64,000 nucleotides of DNA. Source: Calliopsis andreniformis (lineage: Eukaryota > Arthropoda > Insecta > Hymenoptera > Andrenidae). Position numbers and translations under genes: made by a program. Of this stretch, positions 12,070 through 25,920 are shown in pieces. How positions within the stretch are numbered: the stretch's first letter is position 1; every line of letters begins with the position of its first letter. The stretch is taken from positions 124,001-188,000 of the forward strand of contig NW_027480595.1 of the NCBI RefSeq assembly GCF_051401765.1, written 5' to 3'. A model generated the notes under the pieces. That model did not search any database. It was not told the DNA's origin and saw only the letters and a list, made by a program, of their open reading frames with translations.

Positions 12070-13769
12070 CGAGGATTGAGGGTTGTGGATTGAGGACGAG
12101 GACTGAGGGTTGAGTATTGATGTTTGAGGTCTGAGGATTGAGGATTGAGGATTGAGAATTGAGGACTGAGGGTTGAGGATTGAAGATTGTGGATTGGGTA
12201 TTGAGGATAGAAGAATGAGGATTGAGGATTGAGGATTGAGAATTGAGGATTGAAGACTGAGTATTGAGGATTGGGTATTGAGGATTGAAGAATGAGGATT
12301 GAGGATTGAGGATTGAGGATTGAAGATTGTGTATTGAGGATTGAAGATTGAGGATTGAGGATTGAGGATTGAGGATTGAGGATTGAAGATTGAGGATTGG
12401 GGATTGAGTATTGACGATTGAGAATTGAGTATTGAGGATTGAGAATTGAGGATTGATTATTGAAGATTGAGTATTGAGGATTGAAGATTGAGGAATGGGG
12501 ATTGAGGATTGATGATAGAGGATTAAGGATTGATGATTGGGGATTGAGGATCTAGGATTGGAGATTGATTATTGAGGATTGAAGATTGAGGATTGAGGTT
12601 TGAGGAACGAGGATTGAGGATTGAGGATTGAGGACTGAGGATTGACGATTCAGTATTGAAGATTGAGGATTGATTACTGAGGATTGAGGATTGAGGTTTG
12701 AGGATTGACGCTTGAGGATTGAGGATTGAGGATGGAGGATTGAAGAGAGAGGACTGCGTGTTGAGGATTGCGTGTTGAGAAGTGATGTTTGAGGATTGAG
12801 ATTTGATTATTGAATATTGTGGATTGAGTATTGAACCATGAGAATTCAGGATATTCTTTTGAGTATTGAGAATTGAGGATTGATGGTTGAGGGTTGTGCG
12901 TTGAATATTGTGGATTGAGGATTGAGGATTGAGGATTGAGGATAGAGGATTGAAGATTGAGTATTGATGATTGAAGATTGAGGATTGAGGATTGAGGGTT
13001 GAGGTTTGAGAACGAGGACTGACGGTTGAGGATTGAGGTTTGAGGATTGAGGATTGAGGATTGAGGCCTGAAGATTGAATATTGATGAGTGGAGGTTGAG
13101 GATTCAGTATTGATGGTTGTGGATTGAGGACGAGGACTGAGGGTTGAGTATTGCTGTTTGAGGTCTGAGGATTGAGGATTGAGGATTGAGAATTGAGAAT
13201 TGAGGATGAGGACTGAGGGTTGAGGATTGAGGTTTGAGGAATGAGGATTGAGGATTGAGGATTGAGGATTGAAGATTGAGGATTGGGGATTGAGGATTGA
13301 CGATTGAGGATTGAGTATTGAGGATTGAGAATTGAGGATTGAGGATTGAAGATAGAGTATTGAGGATTCAGAATTGAGGTTTGAGGACTGAGGATTGAGG
13401 ATTGAAGGTTGAGTATTGAGGATTGAAGGTTGAGGATTGAGGGCTGAGGATTGAGGATTGAGGATGAGGTCTGAGGGTTGAGGATTGAAGTTTGAGGACA
13501 GAGGACTGAGGATTGGGGACTGAGGGTTGAGGATGTGGTCTGAGGATTGAGATTTGAGGACTGAGGATTGAGGATTGAGGATTGAGGATCGAGGATTGAG
13601 GATTGAGGATTGAGGATTGAGGATGAGGGCTGAGGTTTGAGGATTGAGGTTTGAGGACTGAGGACTGAGGATTGAGGATTGAGAATTGAGGATTGAGGAT
13701 TGAGGATTGAAGATTGAGGATTGGGTATTGAGGATTGAAGAATGAGGATTGAGGATTGAGGATTGAGGA
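12070..13769 (+). repeat. Block shared with 19.7-21.0 kb and partly with 15.8-16.4 kb
   Basis: From about 12405 to 14672 the sequence matches 19686-21953 at offset 7,281, including the EcoRI anchor at 12842 (partner 20123) and the unusual ATTGATGAGTGGAGG at 13082 (partner 20363). The part 12456-13056 has another copy at 15780-16380 (offset 3,324). Up to about 12442 it also continues the 37.4-39.4 kb block. Three partial relationships thus overlap in under 2 kb, which is typical of mosaic exchange. Confidence 0.75.
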
Positions 13770-15779
13770 TTGAGGATTCAGGATTGAAGATTGAGCATTC
13801 AGGATTGCAGATGGACGATTGAGGATTGAGGACCGAGGATTGAGGATTGGGGATTGAAGATTGAGTATTGGGGATTGAAGATTGACGATTGAGGATTGAG
13901 AATTGAGGATTGAGGATTGAGGAATGAGCATTGAAGATTGAGTATTGAGGATTGAACGTTGAGGATTTTGGATTGAGGATTGAGGATTGAGGATTGAATA
14001 TTGAGGATTGGGGACTGAGTGTTGAGGGTTGAGTGATGAGAATTGATGTTTGTGGATAGAGATTTGAAGATTGCAGATTGAGTATTGAGTAATGAAAACT
14101 GTGAGTTGATGATATTCAACTGAGTATTGAGGATTGACAACTGATTGTTGAGGACTGAGGGCTGACGAATGAGGATTCAGGTTTGAGTATTCAGGAATGA
14201 GGTTTGAGGACTGAGGATTGAGGATTGAAAATCGAGGTTTGAGGATTGAGGATTGAGGATTGAGGATTGAAGATTGAGGTTTGGGTATTGAGGATAGAAC
14301 ATTGAGGTTTGTGGATTGAGTATTGAGGATTGAGGGTTGAGGATTGAAGATTGAATATTGATGATTGAAGATTGAGGATCGAGGATTGAGGGTTGTGGAT
14401 TGAGGACGAGGACTGAGGGTTGAGTATTGATGTTTGAGGTCTGAGGATTGAGGATTGAGGATTGAGAATTGAGGACTGAGGGTTGAGGATTGAAGATTGA
14501 GGATTGGGTGTTGAGGATTGAAGAATGTGGATTGAGGATTGAGGATTGAGGATTGAGGATTGAAGATTGAGTATTGAGGATTGAAGATTGAGGATTGAGG
14601 ATTGAGGATTGAGGATTGTAGATTGAGTAGTGAGGATTGAGGATTGAGGATTGAGGATTGAGGATTGAGGATTGAGGATTGAGGATTGAAGATTGAGCAT
14701 TCAGGATTGCAGATGGACGATTGAGGATTGAGGACCGAGGATTGAGGATTGGGGATTGAAGATTGAGTATTGGGGATTGAAGATTGACGATTGAGGATTG
14801 AGAATTGAGGATTGAGGATTGAGGAATGAGCATTGAAGATTGAGTATTGAGGATTGAACGTTGAGGATTGCGGATTGAGGATTGAGGATTGAGGATTGAA
14901 TATTGAGGATTGGGGACTGAGTGTTGAGGGTTGAGTGATGAGAATTGATGTTTGTGGATAGAGATTTGAAGATTGCAGATTGAGTATTGAGTAATGAAAA
15001 CTGTGAATTGATGATATTCAACTGAGTATTGAGGATTGACAACTGATTGTTGAGGACTGAGGGCTGACGAATGAGGATTCAGGTTTGAGTATTCAGGAAT
15101 GAGGTTTGAGGACTGAGGATTGAGGATTGAAAATCGAGGTTTGAGGATTGAGGATTGAGGATTGAGGATTGAAGATTGAGGTTTGGGTATTGAGGATAGA
15201 ACATTGAGGATTGTGGATTGAGTATTGAGGATTGAGGGTTGAGGATTGAAGATTGAATATTGATGATTGAAGATTGAGGATCGAGGATTGAGGGTTGTGG
15301 ATTGAGGACGAGGACTGAGGGTTGAGTATTGATGTTTGAGGTCTGAGGATTGAGGATTGAGGATTGAGAATTGAGGACTGAGGGTTGAGGATTGAAGATT
15401 GAGGATTGGGTGTTGAGGATTGAAGAATGTGGATTGAGGATTGAGGATTGAGGATTGAGGATTGAAGATTGAGTATTGAGGATTGAAGATTGAGGATTGA
15501 GGATTGAGGATTGAGGATTGTAGATTGAGTAGTGAGGATTGAGGATTGAGGATTGAGGATTGAGGATTGAGGATTGAGGATTGAAGATTGAGGATTGAGG
15601 TTTGAGGATTGAGGACGTGGACTGACGGTTGAGGATTGAGGTTTGAGGATTGAGGGTTGAGGATTGAGGACTGAGGATTGATGATAGAGTATTAAGGATT
15701 GAGTATTGGGGATTGAGGATCTAGGATTGGAGATTGATTATTGAGGATTGAAGATTGAGGATTGAGGATTGAGGATTGA
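13770..15779 (+). repeat. Two tandem copies of a 902-bp unit
   Basis: Class A anchors near 14.10 and 15.00 kb lie 902 bp apart. The flanking strings TGAGCATTCAGGATTGCAG and GAGTATTCAGGAATGAGG repeat at the same spacing, from about 13770-14690 to 14672-15592. A difference such as GAGGTTTGTGG versus GAGGATTGTGG separates the copies. The second copy and its right flank (14650-15779) recur at 48788-49924, with one extra heptamer there (offset 34,138 then 34,145). Confidence 0.8.
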
Positions 15780-16371
15780 TTATTGAAGATTGAGTGTTGA
15801 GGATTGAAGATTGAGGAATGGGGATTGAGGATTGATGATAGAGGATTAAGGATTGATGATTGGGGATTGAGGATCTAGGATTGGAGATTGATTATTGAGG
15901 ATTGAAGATTGAGGATTGAGGTTTGAGGAACGAGGATTGAGGATTGAGGATTGAGGACTGAGGATTGACGATTCAGTATTGAAGATTGAGGATTGATTAC
16001 TGAGGATTGAGGATTGAGGTTTGAGGATTGACGCTTGAGGATTGAGGATTGAGGATGGAGGATTGAAGAGAGAGGACTGCGTGTTGAGGATTGCGTGTTG
16101 AGAAGTGATGTTTGAGGATTGAGATTTGATTATTGAATATTGTGGATTGAGTATTGAACCATGAGAATTCAGGATATTCTTTTGAGTATTGAGAATTGAG
16201 GATTGATGGTTGAGGGTTGTGCGTTGAATATTGTGGATTGAGGATTGAGGATTGAGGATTGAGGATAGAGGATTGAAGATTGAGTATTGATGATTGAAGA
16301 TTGAGGATTGAGGATTGAGGGTTGAGGTTTGAGAACGAGGACTGACGGTTGAGGATTGAGGTTTGAGGATT
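15780..16371 (+). repeat. Short block copied from the 12.5-13.1 kb type
   Basis: This stretch matches 12456-13056 at offset 3,324, including GAGGAATGGGGATTGAGG and the GATCTAGGATTGGAG string. It stops at about 16372-16380, where a different block that matches 9.88 kb onward begins. Both edges of this short piece are therefore recombination-type junctions. There is one class B-like segment without a full EcoRI anchor upgrade near 16.17 kb (AACCATGAGAATTCAGG there should be checked against the listed sites). No gene is present. Confidence 0.6.
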
Positions 16372-19300
16372 GAGGATTGAAGATTGAGGATTGGGTATTG
16401 AGGATTGAAGAATGAGGATTGAGGATTGAGGATTGAGAGTTGAGGATTGAGGATTGAGGTTTGAAGATTGAGGATTGGGTGTTGAGGATTGAAGAATGAG
16501 GATTCAGGAATGAGCATTGAGGATTGAGGATTGAGGATTGAGGATTGAGGATTGAAGATTGAAGATGGGAGGATTGACGATTGAGTGTTGGGGATTGAGG
16601 ACGAGGACTGACGGTTGAGGATTGAGGTTTGAGGATTGTGGATTGAGGATTGAGAATGAGGGCAGAGGGTTGAGGATTGAGGTTTGAGTATAGAATCCTG
16701 AGAATTCAGGATATTCTATTGAGTATTGAGAATTGAGGATTGATGGTTGAGTATTGAGGATTGAGGATTGAGGGTTGAGGATTGAGTATTGAAGATTGAG
16801 GATTGATGATTGAGGATTGATGATTGAGGATTGAGGGTTGAGTATTGAGGATTGACGATTGAGTATTGAGGATTGTGGTTTGAGGACTGTGGATTGAGGA
16901 TTGAGGATAGAGGATTGAGGATTCAGGATTGAGGATTGAAGATTGAGGATTGGGTATTGAGGATTGAACATTGAGGATTGAGGATTGAGCATTGAGGATT
17001 GAGGATTGAAGATTGAATATGTATAATCGAAGATTGAGGATTGAGTATTGAGTGTTGTGGATTGGCGACGAGGACTGAGGGTTGAGTATAGATGTTTGAA
17101 CTCTGAGGATTGATTATTAAGGATTGAGAGTTGAGGATTGAGGATTGAGGATGGAGGATTGAAGAGAGAGGTCTGAGTGTTGAGGATTGAGTGTTGAGAA
17201 TTGATGTTTGAGGGTTGAGATTTGAAGATTGAAGAATGGGGATTGAGTATTGAAAACTGTGAATTAAGGATATTCTATTGAGGATTGAGGATTGACAATT
17301 GATTTTTGAGGTCTTATGGCTGAAGATTGAGGATTCAGGATTGAGGATTCGTGGTGGAGGTTTGAGGACTGAGGATTGAGGGTTGTGGATTGAGGATTGA
17401 GGACTGACTCTTGAGGATTGAGGATTGAGGATGGAGGATTGATGAGAGAGGACTGAGTGTTGAGGATTGAGTGTTGAGAATTGGTGTTTGAGGATTGAGA
17501 TTTGATTATTGAATATTGTCGATTGAGTATTGAACCATGAGAATTCAGGATATTCTATTGAGTATTGAGAATTGAGGATTGATGGTTGAGTATTGAGGAT
17601 TGATAGCTGAGGGTTGTGCGTTGAATATTGAGGATTGAGGATTGAGGATTGAGGATTGAGGATTGAGGATTGAAGATTGAGTATTGATGATTGAAGATTA
17701 AGGATTGAGGATTGGGGGTTGAGGTTTGAGGACGAGGACTGACGGTTGAGGATTGAGGTTTGAGGATTGAGGATTGAGGATTGAGCACTGAGGATTGAGG
17801 ATTGAGAATTGAGCATTGAGGATTGAAGATTGTGGACTGAGGATTGAGGATTGAAGTTTGAGTATTGAGGATTGGAGATTGAGGATTGAGGATTGAGGAT
17901 TGAGGATTGAGGATGAGGGCTGAGGGTTGAGGATTGAGGTTTGAGGACTGAGGACTGAGGATTGAGGATTGAGAATTGATGATTGAGGATTGAGGATTGA
18001 AGATTGAGGATTGGGTATTGAGGATTGAAGAATGAGGATTGAGGATTGAGGATTGAGGATTGAGGATTGAGGATTGAAGATTGAGCATTCAGGATTGGAG
18101 ATGGACGATTGAGGATTGAGGACCGAGGATTGAGGATTGGGGATTGAAGATTGAGTATTGGGGATTGAAGATTGACGATTGAGGATTGAGAATTGAGGAT
18201 TGAGGATTGAGGAATGAGCATTGAAGATTGAGTATTGAGGATTGAACGTTCAGGATTGTGGATTGAGGATTGAGGATTGAGGATTGAATATTGAGGACTG
18301 GGGACTGAGTGTTGAGGGTTGAGTGATGAGAATTGATGTTTGTGGATAGAGATTTGAAGATTGCAGATTGAGTATTGAGTAATGAAAACTGTGAATTGAT
18401 GATATTCAATTGAGTATTGAGGATTGACAACTGATTGTTGAGGACTGAGGGCTGACGAATGAGGATTCAGGTTTGAGGATTCAGGATTGAGGTTTGAGGA
18501 CTGAGGATTGAGGATTGAAAATTGAGGATTGAGGATTGAGGATTGAGGATTGAGGATTGAAGATTGAGGTTTGGGTATTGAGGATTGAACATTGAGGATT
18601 GTGGATTGAGTATTGAGGATTGAGGATTGAGGATTGAAGATTGAATATTGATGATTGAGGATTGAGGATCGAGGATTGAGGGTTGTGGATTGAGGACGAG
18701 GACTGAGGGTTGAGTATTGATGTTTGAGGTCTGAGGATTGAGGATTTAGGATTGAGAATTGAGGACTGAGGGTTGAGGATTGAAGATTGAGGATTGGGTG
18801 TTGAGGATTGAAGAATGTGGATTGAGGATTGAGGATTGAGGATTGAGGATTGAAGATTGAGTATTGAGGATTGAAGATTGAGGACTGAGGATTGAGGATT
18901 GAGGATTGAAGATTGAGTATTGAGGATTGAGGATTGAGGATTGAGGATTGAGGATTGAGGATTGAGGATTGAAGATTGAGTATTGATGGTTGAAGATTAA
19001 GGTTGAGGTTTGAGGATTGAGGATTGAGTATTGAGGATTGAAGATTGAGGATTGAGGATTGAGGTTTGAGGATTGAAGACGTGGACTGACGGTTGAGGAT
19101 TGAGGTTTGAGGATTGAGGATTGAGGATTGAGGATTGAGGATTGAGGATTTATGATTGAGCATTGAGGATTGAAGATTGAGGACTGGAGATTGAGGATTG
19201 ATGATAGAGGATTAAGGATTGAGGATTGTGGATTGAGGATCTAGGATTGGAGATTGATTACTGAGGATTGAAGATTGAGGATTGAGGATTGAGGATTGAG

Positions 19301-19628
19301 AATTGAGAATTGAGTGTGAGGACTGAGGGCTGAGGATTGATGTTTGAGGAACGAGGATTGAGGATTGAGGATTGAGGACTGAGGATTGACGATTCAGTAT
19401 TGAAGATTGAGGATTGATTACTGAGGATTGAGGATTGAGGATTGAGGATTGAGGACTGAGGATTGAGGATTGAAGATTGAGTATTGAGGATTGAAGATTG
19501 AGTATTGAGGATTGAGGATTGAGGATTGAGGATTGAGGACTGAGGATTGAGGATTGAAGATTGAGTATTGATGGTTGAAGATTAAGGTTGAGGTTTGAGG
19601 ATTGAGGATTGAGTATTGAGGATTGAAG
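16372..19628 (+). repeat. Block of ~3.25 kb repeated at 49985-53234
   Basis: The offset to the second copy moves 33,613 to 33,620 to 33,606, one heptamer gained and then two lost. EcoRI anchors at 16702 and 17541 pair with 50315 and 51161, and class A at 17.26 and 18.39 kb pairs with 50.88 and 51.99 kb. The section 16925-19628 also recurs at 25921-28624 (offset 8,996). From 18.1 kb onward five copies exist (18.1, 22.1, 27.1, 51.7 and 61.2 kb). A long - strand open frame crosses much of this block but reflects only the monomer. Confidence 0.8.
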
Positions 19629-22135
19629 ATTGAGGATTGAGGATTGAGGTTTGAGGATTGAAGACGTGGACTGACGGTTGAGGATTGAGTATTGACGATT
19701 GAGAATTGAGTATTGAGGATTGAGAATTGAGGATTGATTATTGAAGATTGAGTATTGAGGATTGAAGATTGAGGAATGGGGATTGAGGATTGATGATAGA
19801 GGATTAAGGATTGATGATTGGGGATTGAGGATCTAGGATTGGAGATTGATTATTGAGGATTGAAGATTGAGGATTGAGGTTTGAGGAACGAGGATTGAGG
19901 ATTGAGGATTGAGGACTGAGGATTGACGATTCAGTATTGAAGATTGAGGATTGATTACTGAGGATTGAGGATTGAGGTTTGAGGATTGACGCTTGAGGAT
20001 TGAGGATTGAGGATGGAGGATTGAAGAGAGAGGACTGCGTGTTGAGGATTGCGTGTTGAGAAGTGATGTTTGAGGATTGAGATTTGATTATTGAATATTG
20101 TGGATTGAGTATTGAACCATGAGAATTCAGGATATTCTTTTGAGTATTGAGAATTGAGGATTGATGGTTGAGGGTTGTGCGTTGAATATTGTGGATTGAG
20201 GATTGAGGATTGAGGATTGAGGATAGAGGATTGAAGATTGAGTATTGATGATTGAAGATTGAGGATTGAGGATTGAGGGTTGAGGTTTGAGAACGAGGAC
20301 TGACGGTTGAGGATTGAGGTTTGAGGATTGAGGATTGAGGATTGAGGCCTGAAGATTGAATATTGATGAGTGGAGGTTGAGGATTCAGTATTGATGGTTG
20401 TGGATTGAGGACGAGGACTGAGGCTTGAGTATTGCTGTTTGAGGTCTGAGGATTGAGGATTGAGGATTGAGAATTGAGAATTGAGGATGAGGACTGAGGG
20501 TTGAGGATTGAGGTTTGAGGAATGAGGATTGAGGATTGAGGATTGAGGATTGAAGATTGAGGATTGGGGATTGAGGATTGACGATTGAGGATTGAGTATT
20601 GAGGATTGAGAATTGAGGATTGAGGATTGAAGATAGAGTATTGAGGATTCAGAATTGAGGTTTGAGGACTGAGGATTGAGGATTGAAGGTTGAGTATTGA
20701 GGATTGAAGGTTGAGGATTGAGGGCTGAGGATTGAGGATTGAGGATGAGGTCTGAGGGTTGAGGATTGAAGTTTGAGGACAGAGGACTGAGGATTGGGGA
20801 CTGAGGGTTGAGGATGTGGTCTGAGGATTGAGATTTGAGGACTGAGGATTGAGGATTGAGGATTGAGGATCGAGGATTGAGGATTGAGGATTGAGGATTG
20901 AGGATGAGGGCTGAGGTTTGAGGATTGAGGTTTGAGGACTGAGGACTGAGGATTGAGGATTGAGAATTGAGGATTGAGGATTGAGGATTGAAGATTGAGG
21001 ATTGGGTATTGAGGATTGAAGAATGAGGATTGAGGATTGAGGATTGAGGATTGAGGATTGAGGATTGAAGATTGAGCATTCAGGATTGCAGATGGACGAT
21101 TGAGGATTGAGGACCGAGGATTGAGGATTGGGGATTGAAGATTGAGTATTGGGGATTGAAGATTGACGATTGAGGATTGAGAATTGAGGATTGAGGATTG
21201 AGGAATGAGCATTGAAGATTGAGTATTGAGGATTGAACGTTGAGGATTGTGGATTGAGGATTGAGGATTGAGGATTGAATATTGAGGATTGGGGACTGAG
21301 TGTTGAGGGTTGAGTGATGAGAATTGATGTTTGTGGATAGAGATTTGAAGATTGCAGATTGAGTATTGAGTAATGAAAACTGTGAGTTGATGATATTCAA
21401 CTGAGTATTGAGGATTGACAACTGATTGTTGAGGACTGAGGGCTGACGAATGAGGATTCAGGTTTGAGTATTCAGGAATGAGGTTTGAGGACTGAGGATT
21501 GAGGATTGAAAATCGAGGTTTGAGGATTGAGGATTGAGGATTGAGGATTGAAGATTGAGGTTTGGGTATTGAGGATAGAACATTGAGGTTTGTGGATTGA
21601 GTATTGAGGATTGAGGGTTGAGGATTGAAGATTGAATATTGATGATTGAAGATTGAGGATCGAGGATTGAGGGTTGTGGATTGAGGACGAGGACTGAGGG
21701 TTGAGTATTGATGTTTGAGGTCTGAGGATTGAGGATTGAGGATTGAGAATTGAGGACTGAGGGTTGAGGATTGAAGATTGAGGATTGGGTGTTGAGGATT
21801 GAAGAATGTGGATTGAGGATTGAGGATTGAGGATTGAGGATTGAAGATTGAGTATTGAGGATTGAAGATTGAGGATTGAGGATTGAGGATTGAGGATTGT
21901 AGATTGAGTAGTGAGGATTGAGGATTGAGGATTGAGGATTGAGGATTGAGGATGAGGGCTGAGGGTTGAGGATTGAGGTTTGAGGACTGAGGACTGAGGA
22001 TTGAGGATTGAGAATTGAGGATTGAGGATTGAGGATTGAAGATTGAGGATTGGGTATTGAGGATTGAAAAATGAGGATTGAGGATTGAGGATTGAGGATT
22101 GAGGATTGAGGATTGAAGATTGAGCATTCAGGATT
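19629..22135 (+). repeat. Composite block with a 1,048-bp tandem duplication
   Basis: Positions 19686-21953 match 12405-14672 (offset 7,281). Positions 20613-22140 match 47324-48851 (offset 26,711). Inside it, GATGAGGGCTGAG recurs at 20903 and 21951 and class A at 21.38 and 22.43 kb, defining a 1,048-bp tandem step. The same step is seen at 38380/39428 and 47614/48662. The 47.6 kb pair is a copy of this one; the 38.4 kb pair has a different sequence subtype. Confidence 0.78.
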
Positions 22136-25100
22136 GCAGATGGACGATTGAGGATTGAGGACCGAGGATTGAGGATTGGGGATTGAAGATTGAGTATTGG
22201 GGATTGAAGATTGACGATTGAGGATTGAGAATTGAGGATTGAGGATTGAGGAATGAGCATTGAAGATTGAGTATTGAGGATTGAACGTTCAGGATTGTGG
22301 ATTGAGGATTGAGGATTGAGGATTGAATATTGAGGACTGGGGACTGAGTGTTGAGGGTTGAGTGATGAGAATTGATGTTTGTGGATAGAGATTTGAAGAT
22401 TGCAGATTGAGTATTGAGTAATGAAAACTGTGAATTGATGATATTCAATTGAGTATTGAGGATTGACAACTGATTGTTGAGGACTGAGGGCTGACGAATG
22501 AGGATTCAGGTTTGAGGATTCAGGATTGAGGTTTGAGGACTGAGGATTGAGGATTGAAAATTGAGGATTGAGGATTGAGGATTGAGGATTGAGGATTGAA
22601 GATTGAGGTTTGGGTATTGAGGATTGAACATTGAGGATTGTGGATTGAGTATTGAGGATTGAGGATTGAGGATTGAAGATTGAATATTGATGATTGAGGA
22701 TTGAGGATCGAGGATTGAGGGTTGTGGATTGAGGACGAGGACTGAGGGTTGAGTATTGATGTTTGAGGTCTGAGGATTGAGGATTTAGGATTGAGAATTG
22801 AGGACTGAGGGTTGAGGATTGAAGATTGAGGATTGGGTGTTGAGGATTGAAGAATGTGGATTGAGGATTGAGGATTGAGGATTGAGGATTGAAGATTGAG
22901 TATTGAGGATTGAAGATTGAGGACTGAGGATTGAGGATTGAGGATTGAAGATTGAGTATTGAGGATTGAGGATTGAGGATTGAGGATTGAGGATTGAGGA
23001 TTGAGGATTGAAGATTGAGTATTGATGGTTGAAGATTAAGGTTGAGGTTTGAGGATTGAGGATTGAGTATTGAGGATTGAAGATTGAGGATTGAGGATTG
23101 AGGTTTGAGGATTGAAGACGTGGACTGACGGTTGAGGATTGAGGTTTGAGGATTGAGGATTGAGGATTGAGGATTGAGGATTGAGGATTTATGATTGAGC
23201 ATTGAGGATTGAAGATTGAGGACTGGAGATTGAGGATTGATGATAGAGGATTAAGGATTGAGGATTGTGGATTGAGGATCTAGGATTGGAGATTGATTAC
23301 TGAGGATTGAAGATTGAGGATTGAGGATTGAGGATTGAGAATTGAGAATTGAGTGTGAGGACTGAGGGCTGAGGATTGATGTTTGAGGAACGAGGATTGA
23401 GGATTGAGGATTGAGGACTGAGGATTGACGATTCAGTATTGAAGATTGAGGATTGATTACTGAGGATTGAGGATTGAGGATTGAGGATTGAGGACTGAGG
23501 ATTGAGGATTGAAGATTGAGTATTGAGGATTGAAGATTGAGTATTGAGGATTGAGGATTGAGGATTGAGGATTGAGGACTGAGGATTGAGGATTGAAGAT
23601 TGAGTATTGATGGTTGAAGATTAAGGTTGAGGTTTGAGGATTGAGGATTGAGTATTGAGGATTGAGGATTGAGGATTGAAGATTGAGTATTGAGGATTGA
23701 AGATTGAGGACTGAGGATTGAGGATTGAGGCTTGAAGATTGAGTATTGAGGATTGAGGATTGAGGATTGAGGATTGAGGACTGAGGATTGAGGATTGAAG
23801 ATTGAGTATTGATGGTTGAAGATTAAGGTTGAGGTTTGAGGATTGAGGATTGAGTATTAAGGATTGAGGATTGAGGATTGAAGATTGAGTATTGAGGATT
23901 GAAGATTGAGGACTGAGGATTGAGGATTGAGGCTTGAAGATTGAGTATTGAGGATTGAGGATTGAGGTTTGAGAATTGAGGATTGAGGATTGAGAATGAG
24001 GGCTGAGGTTTGAGGATTCAGGATTGAGGGCTGAGGACTGAGGATTGAGGGTTGAGAATTGAGGATTGAGGATTGAGGATTGAAGATTGAGGATTGGGTA
24101 TTGAGGATTGAAGAATGAGGATTGAGGATTGAGGATTGAGAAGTGAGGATTGAGGATTGAGGTTTGAAGATTGAGGATTGGGTGTTGAGGATTGAAGAAT
24201 GAGGGTTCAGGAGTGAGCATTGAGGATTGAGGATTGAAGATTGAGTATTGAGGATTGAAGCCTGGCGACTGAGGACTGAGGATTGAGGATTGACGATTGA
24301 GGATGTGGGATTGAAGATTGAGTATTGAGGATTGAAGATTGAGGATCGAGGATTGAGGATTGAGGATTGAGTATTGAAGATTGAGGATTGGGGACTGAGT
24401 GTTGAGGGTTGAATGATGAGAATTGATGTTGGTGGATAGAGATTTGAAAATTGCAGATTGAGTATTGAGTATTGAAAACTGTGAATTGATGATATTCTAT
24501 TGAGGATTGAGAATTGACAACTGATTGTTGAGGACTGAGGTCTGAAGATTGAGGATTCAGGATTGAGGATACAGGTTTGAGGATCGAGGACTGAGGATTG
24601 AGGATTGAGGATTGAGGATTGAGGATTGAAGATTGAGGATTGGATATTGCGGATTGAACATTGAGGATGGAGGATTGAGGATTGAGGATTGAGGATTGAG
24701 GATTGAGGACTGAAGATTGAATATTGATGATTGAATATTGAGGATTGAGTATTGATGGTTGTGGATTGAGGACGAGGACTGAGGGTTGAGTATTGCTGCT
24801 TGAGGTCTGAGGATTGAGGATTGAGGATTGAGAATTGAGGATTGAGGTTTGAGGATTGAAGATTGTGGATTGGGTATTGAGGATTGAAGAATGAGGATTG
24901 AGGATTGAGGATTCAGAATTGAGGATTGAATACTGAGTATTGAGGATTGGGTATTGAGGATTGAAGAATGAGGATTGAGGATTGAGGATTGAGGATTGAA
25001 GATTGTGTATTGAGGATTGAAGATTGAGGATTGAGGATTGAGGATTGAGGATTGAGGATTGAAGATTGAGGATTGGGGATTGAGTATTGACGATTGAGAA

Positions 25101-25920
25101 TTGAGTATTGAGGATTGAGAATTGAGGATTGATTATTGAAGATTGAGTATAGAGGATTGAAGATTGAGGAATGGGGATTGAGGATTGATGATAGAGGATT
25201 AAGGATTGATGATTGGGGATTGAGGATCTAGGATTGGAGATTGATTATTGAGGTTTGAAGATTGAGGATTGAGGTTTGAGGAACGAGGATTGAGGATTGA
25301 GGATTGAGGACTGAGGATTGACGATTCAGTATTGAAGATTGAGGATTGATTACTGAGGATCGAGGATTGAGGTTTGAGGATTGACGCTTGAGGATTGAGG
25401 ATTGAGGATGGAGGATTGAAGAGAGAGGACTGCGTGTTGAGGATTGCGTGTTGAGAATTGATGTTTGAGGATTGAGATTTGATTATTGAATATTGTGGAT
25501 TGAGTATTGAACCATGAGAATTCAGGATATTCTTTTGAGTATTGAGAATTGAGGATTGATGGTTGAGTTTTGAGGATTGATGGTTGAGGGTTGTGCGTTG
25601 AATATTGTGGATTGAGGATTGAGGATTGAGGATTGAGGATAGAGGATTGAAGATTGAGTATTGATGATTGAAGATTGAGGATTGAGGATTGAGGGTTGAT
25701 GTTTGAGAACGAGGACTGACGGTTGAGGATTGAGGTTTGAGGATTGAGGATTGAGGTTTGAGGATTGAGGATTGAGGATTGAGGCCTGAAGATTGAATAT
25801 TGATGATTGGATGTTGAGGATTCAGTATTGATGGTTGTGGATTGAGGACGAGGACTGAGGGTTGAGTATTGCTGTTTGAGGTCTGAGGATTGAGGATTGA
25901 GGATTGAGAATTGAGGATTG
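22136..25920 (+). repeat. Block of ~3.8 kb repeated at 27093-30917
   Basis: Offset 4,957 holds from about 22136 to 25960, with only scattered substitutions noticed (for example AGTATAGAGG versus AGTATTGAGG near 25149, and ACTGAGGGTT versus ACTGAGGCTT near 25860). Class A anchors at 22.43 and 24.48 kb pair with 27.38 and 29.44 kb, and the EcoRI anchor at 25518 pairs with 30475. The copies part at about 25960 (GAACATTG here, GAAGAATG there), within 40 bp of where the 16.9 kb-type block begins. Confidence 0.82.
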
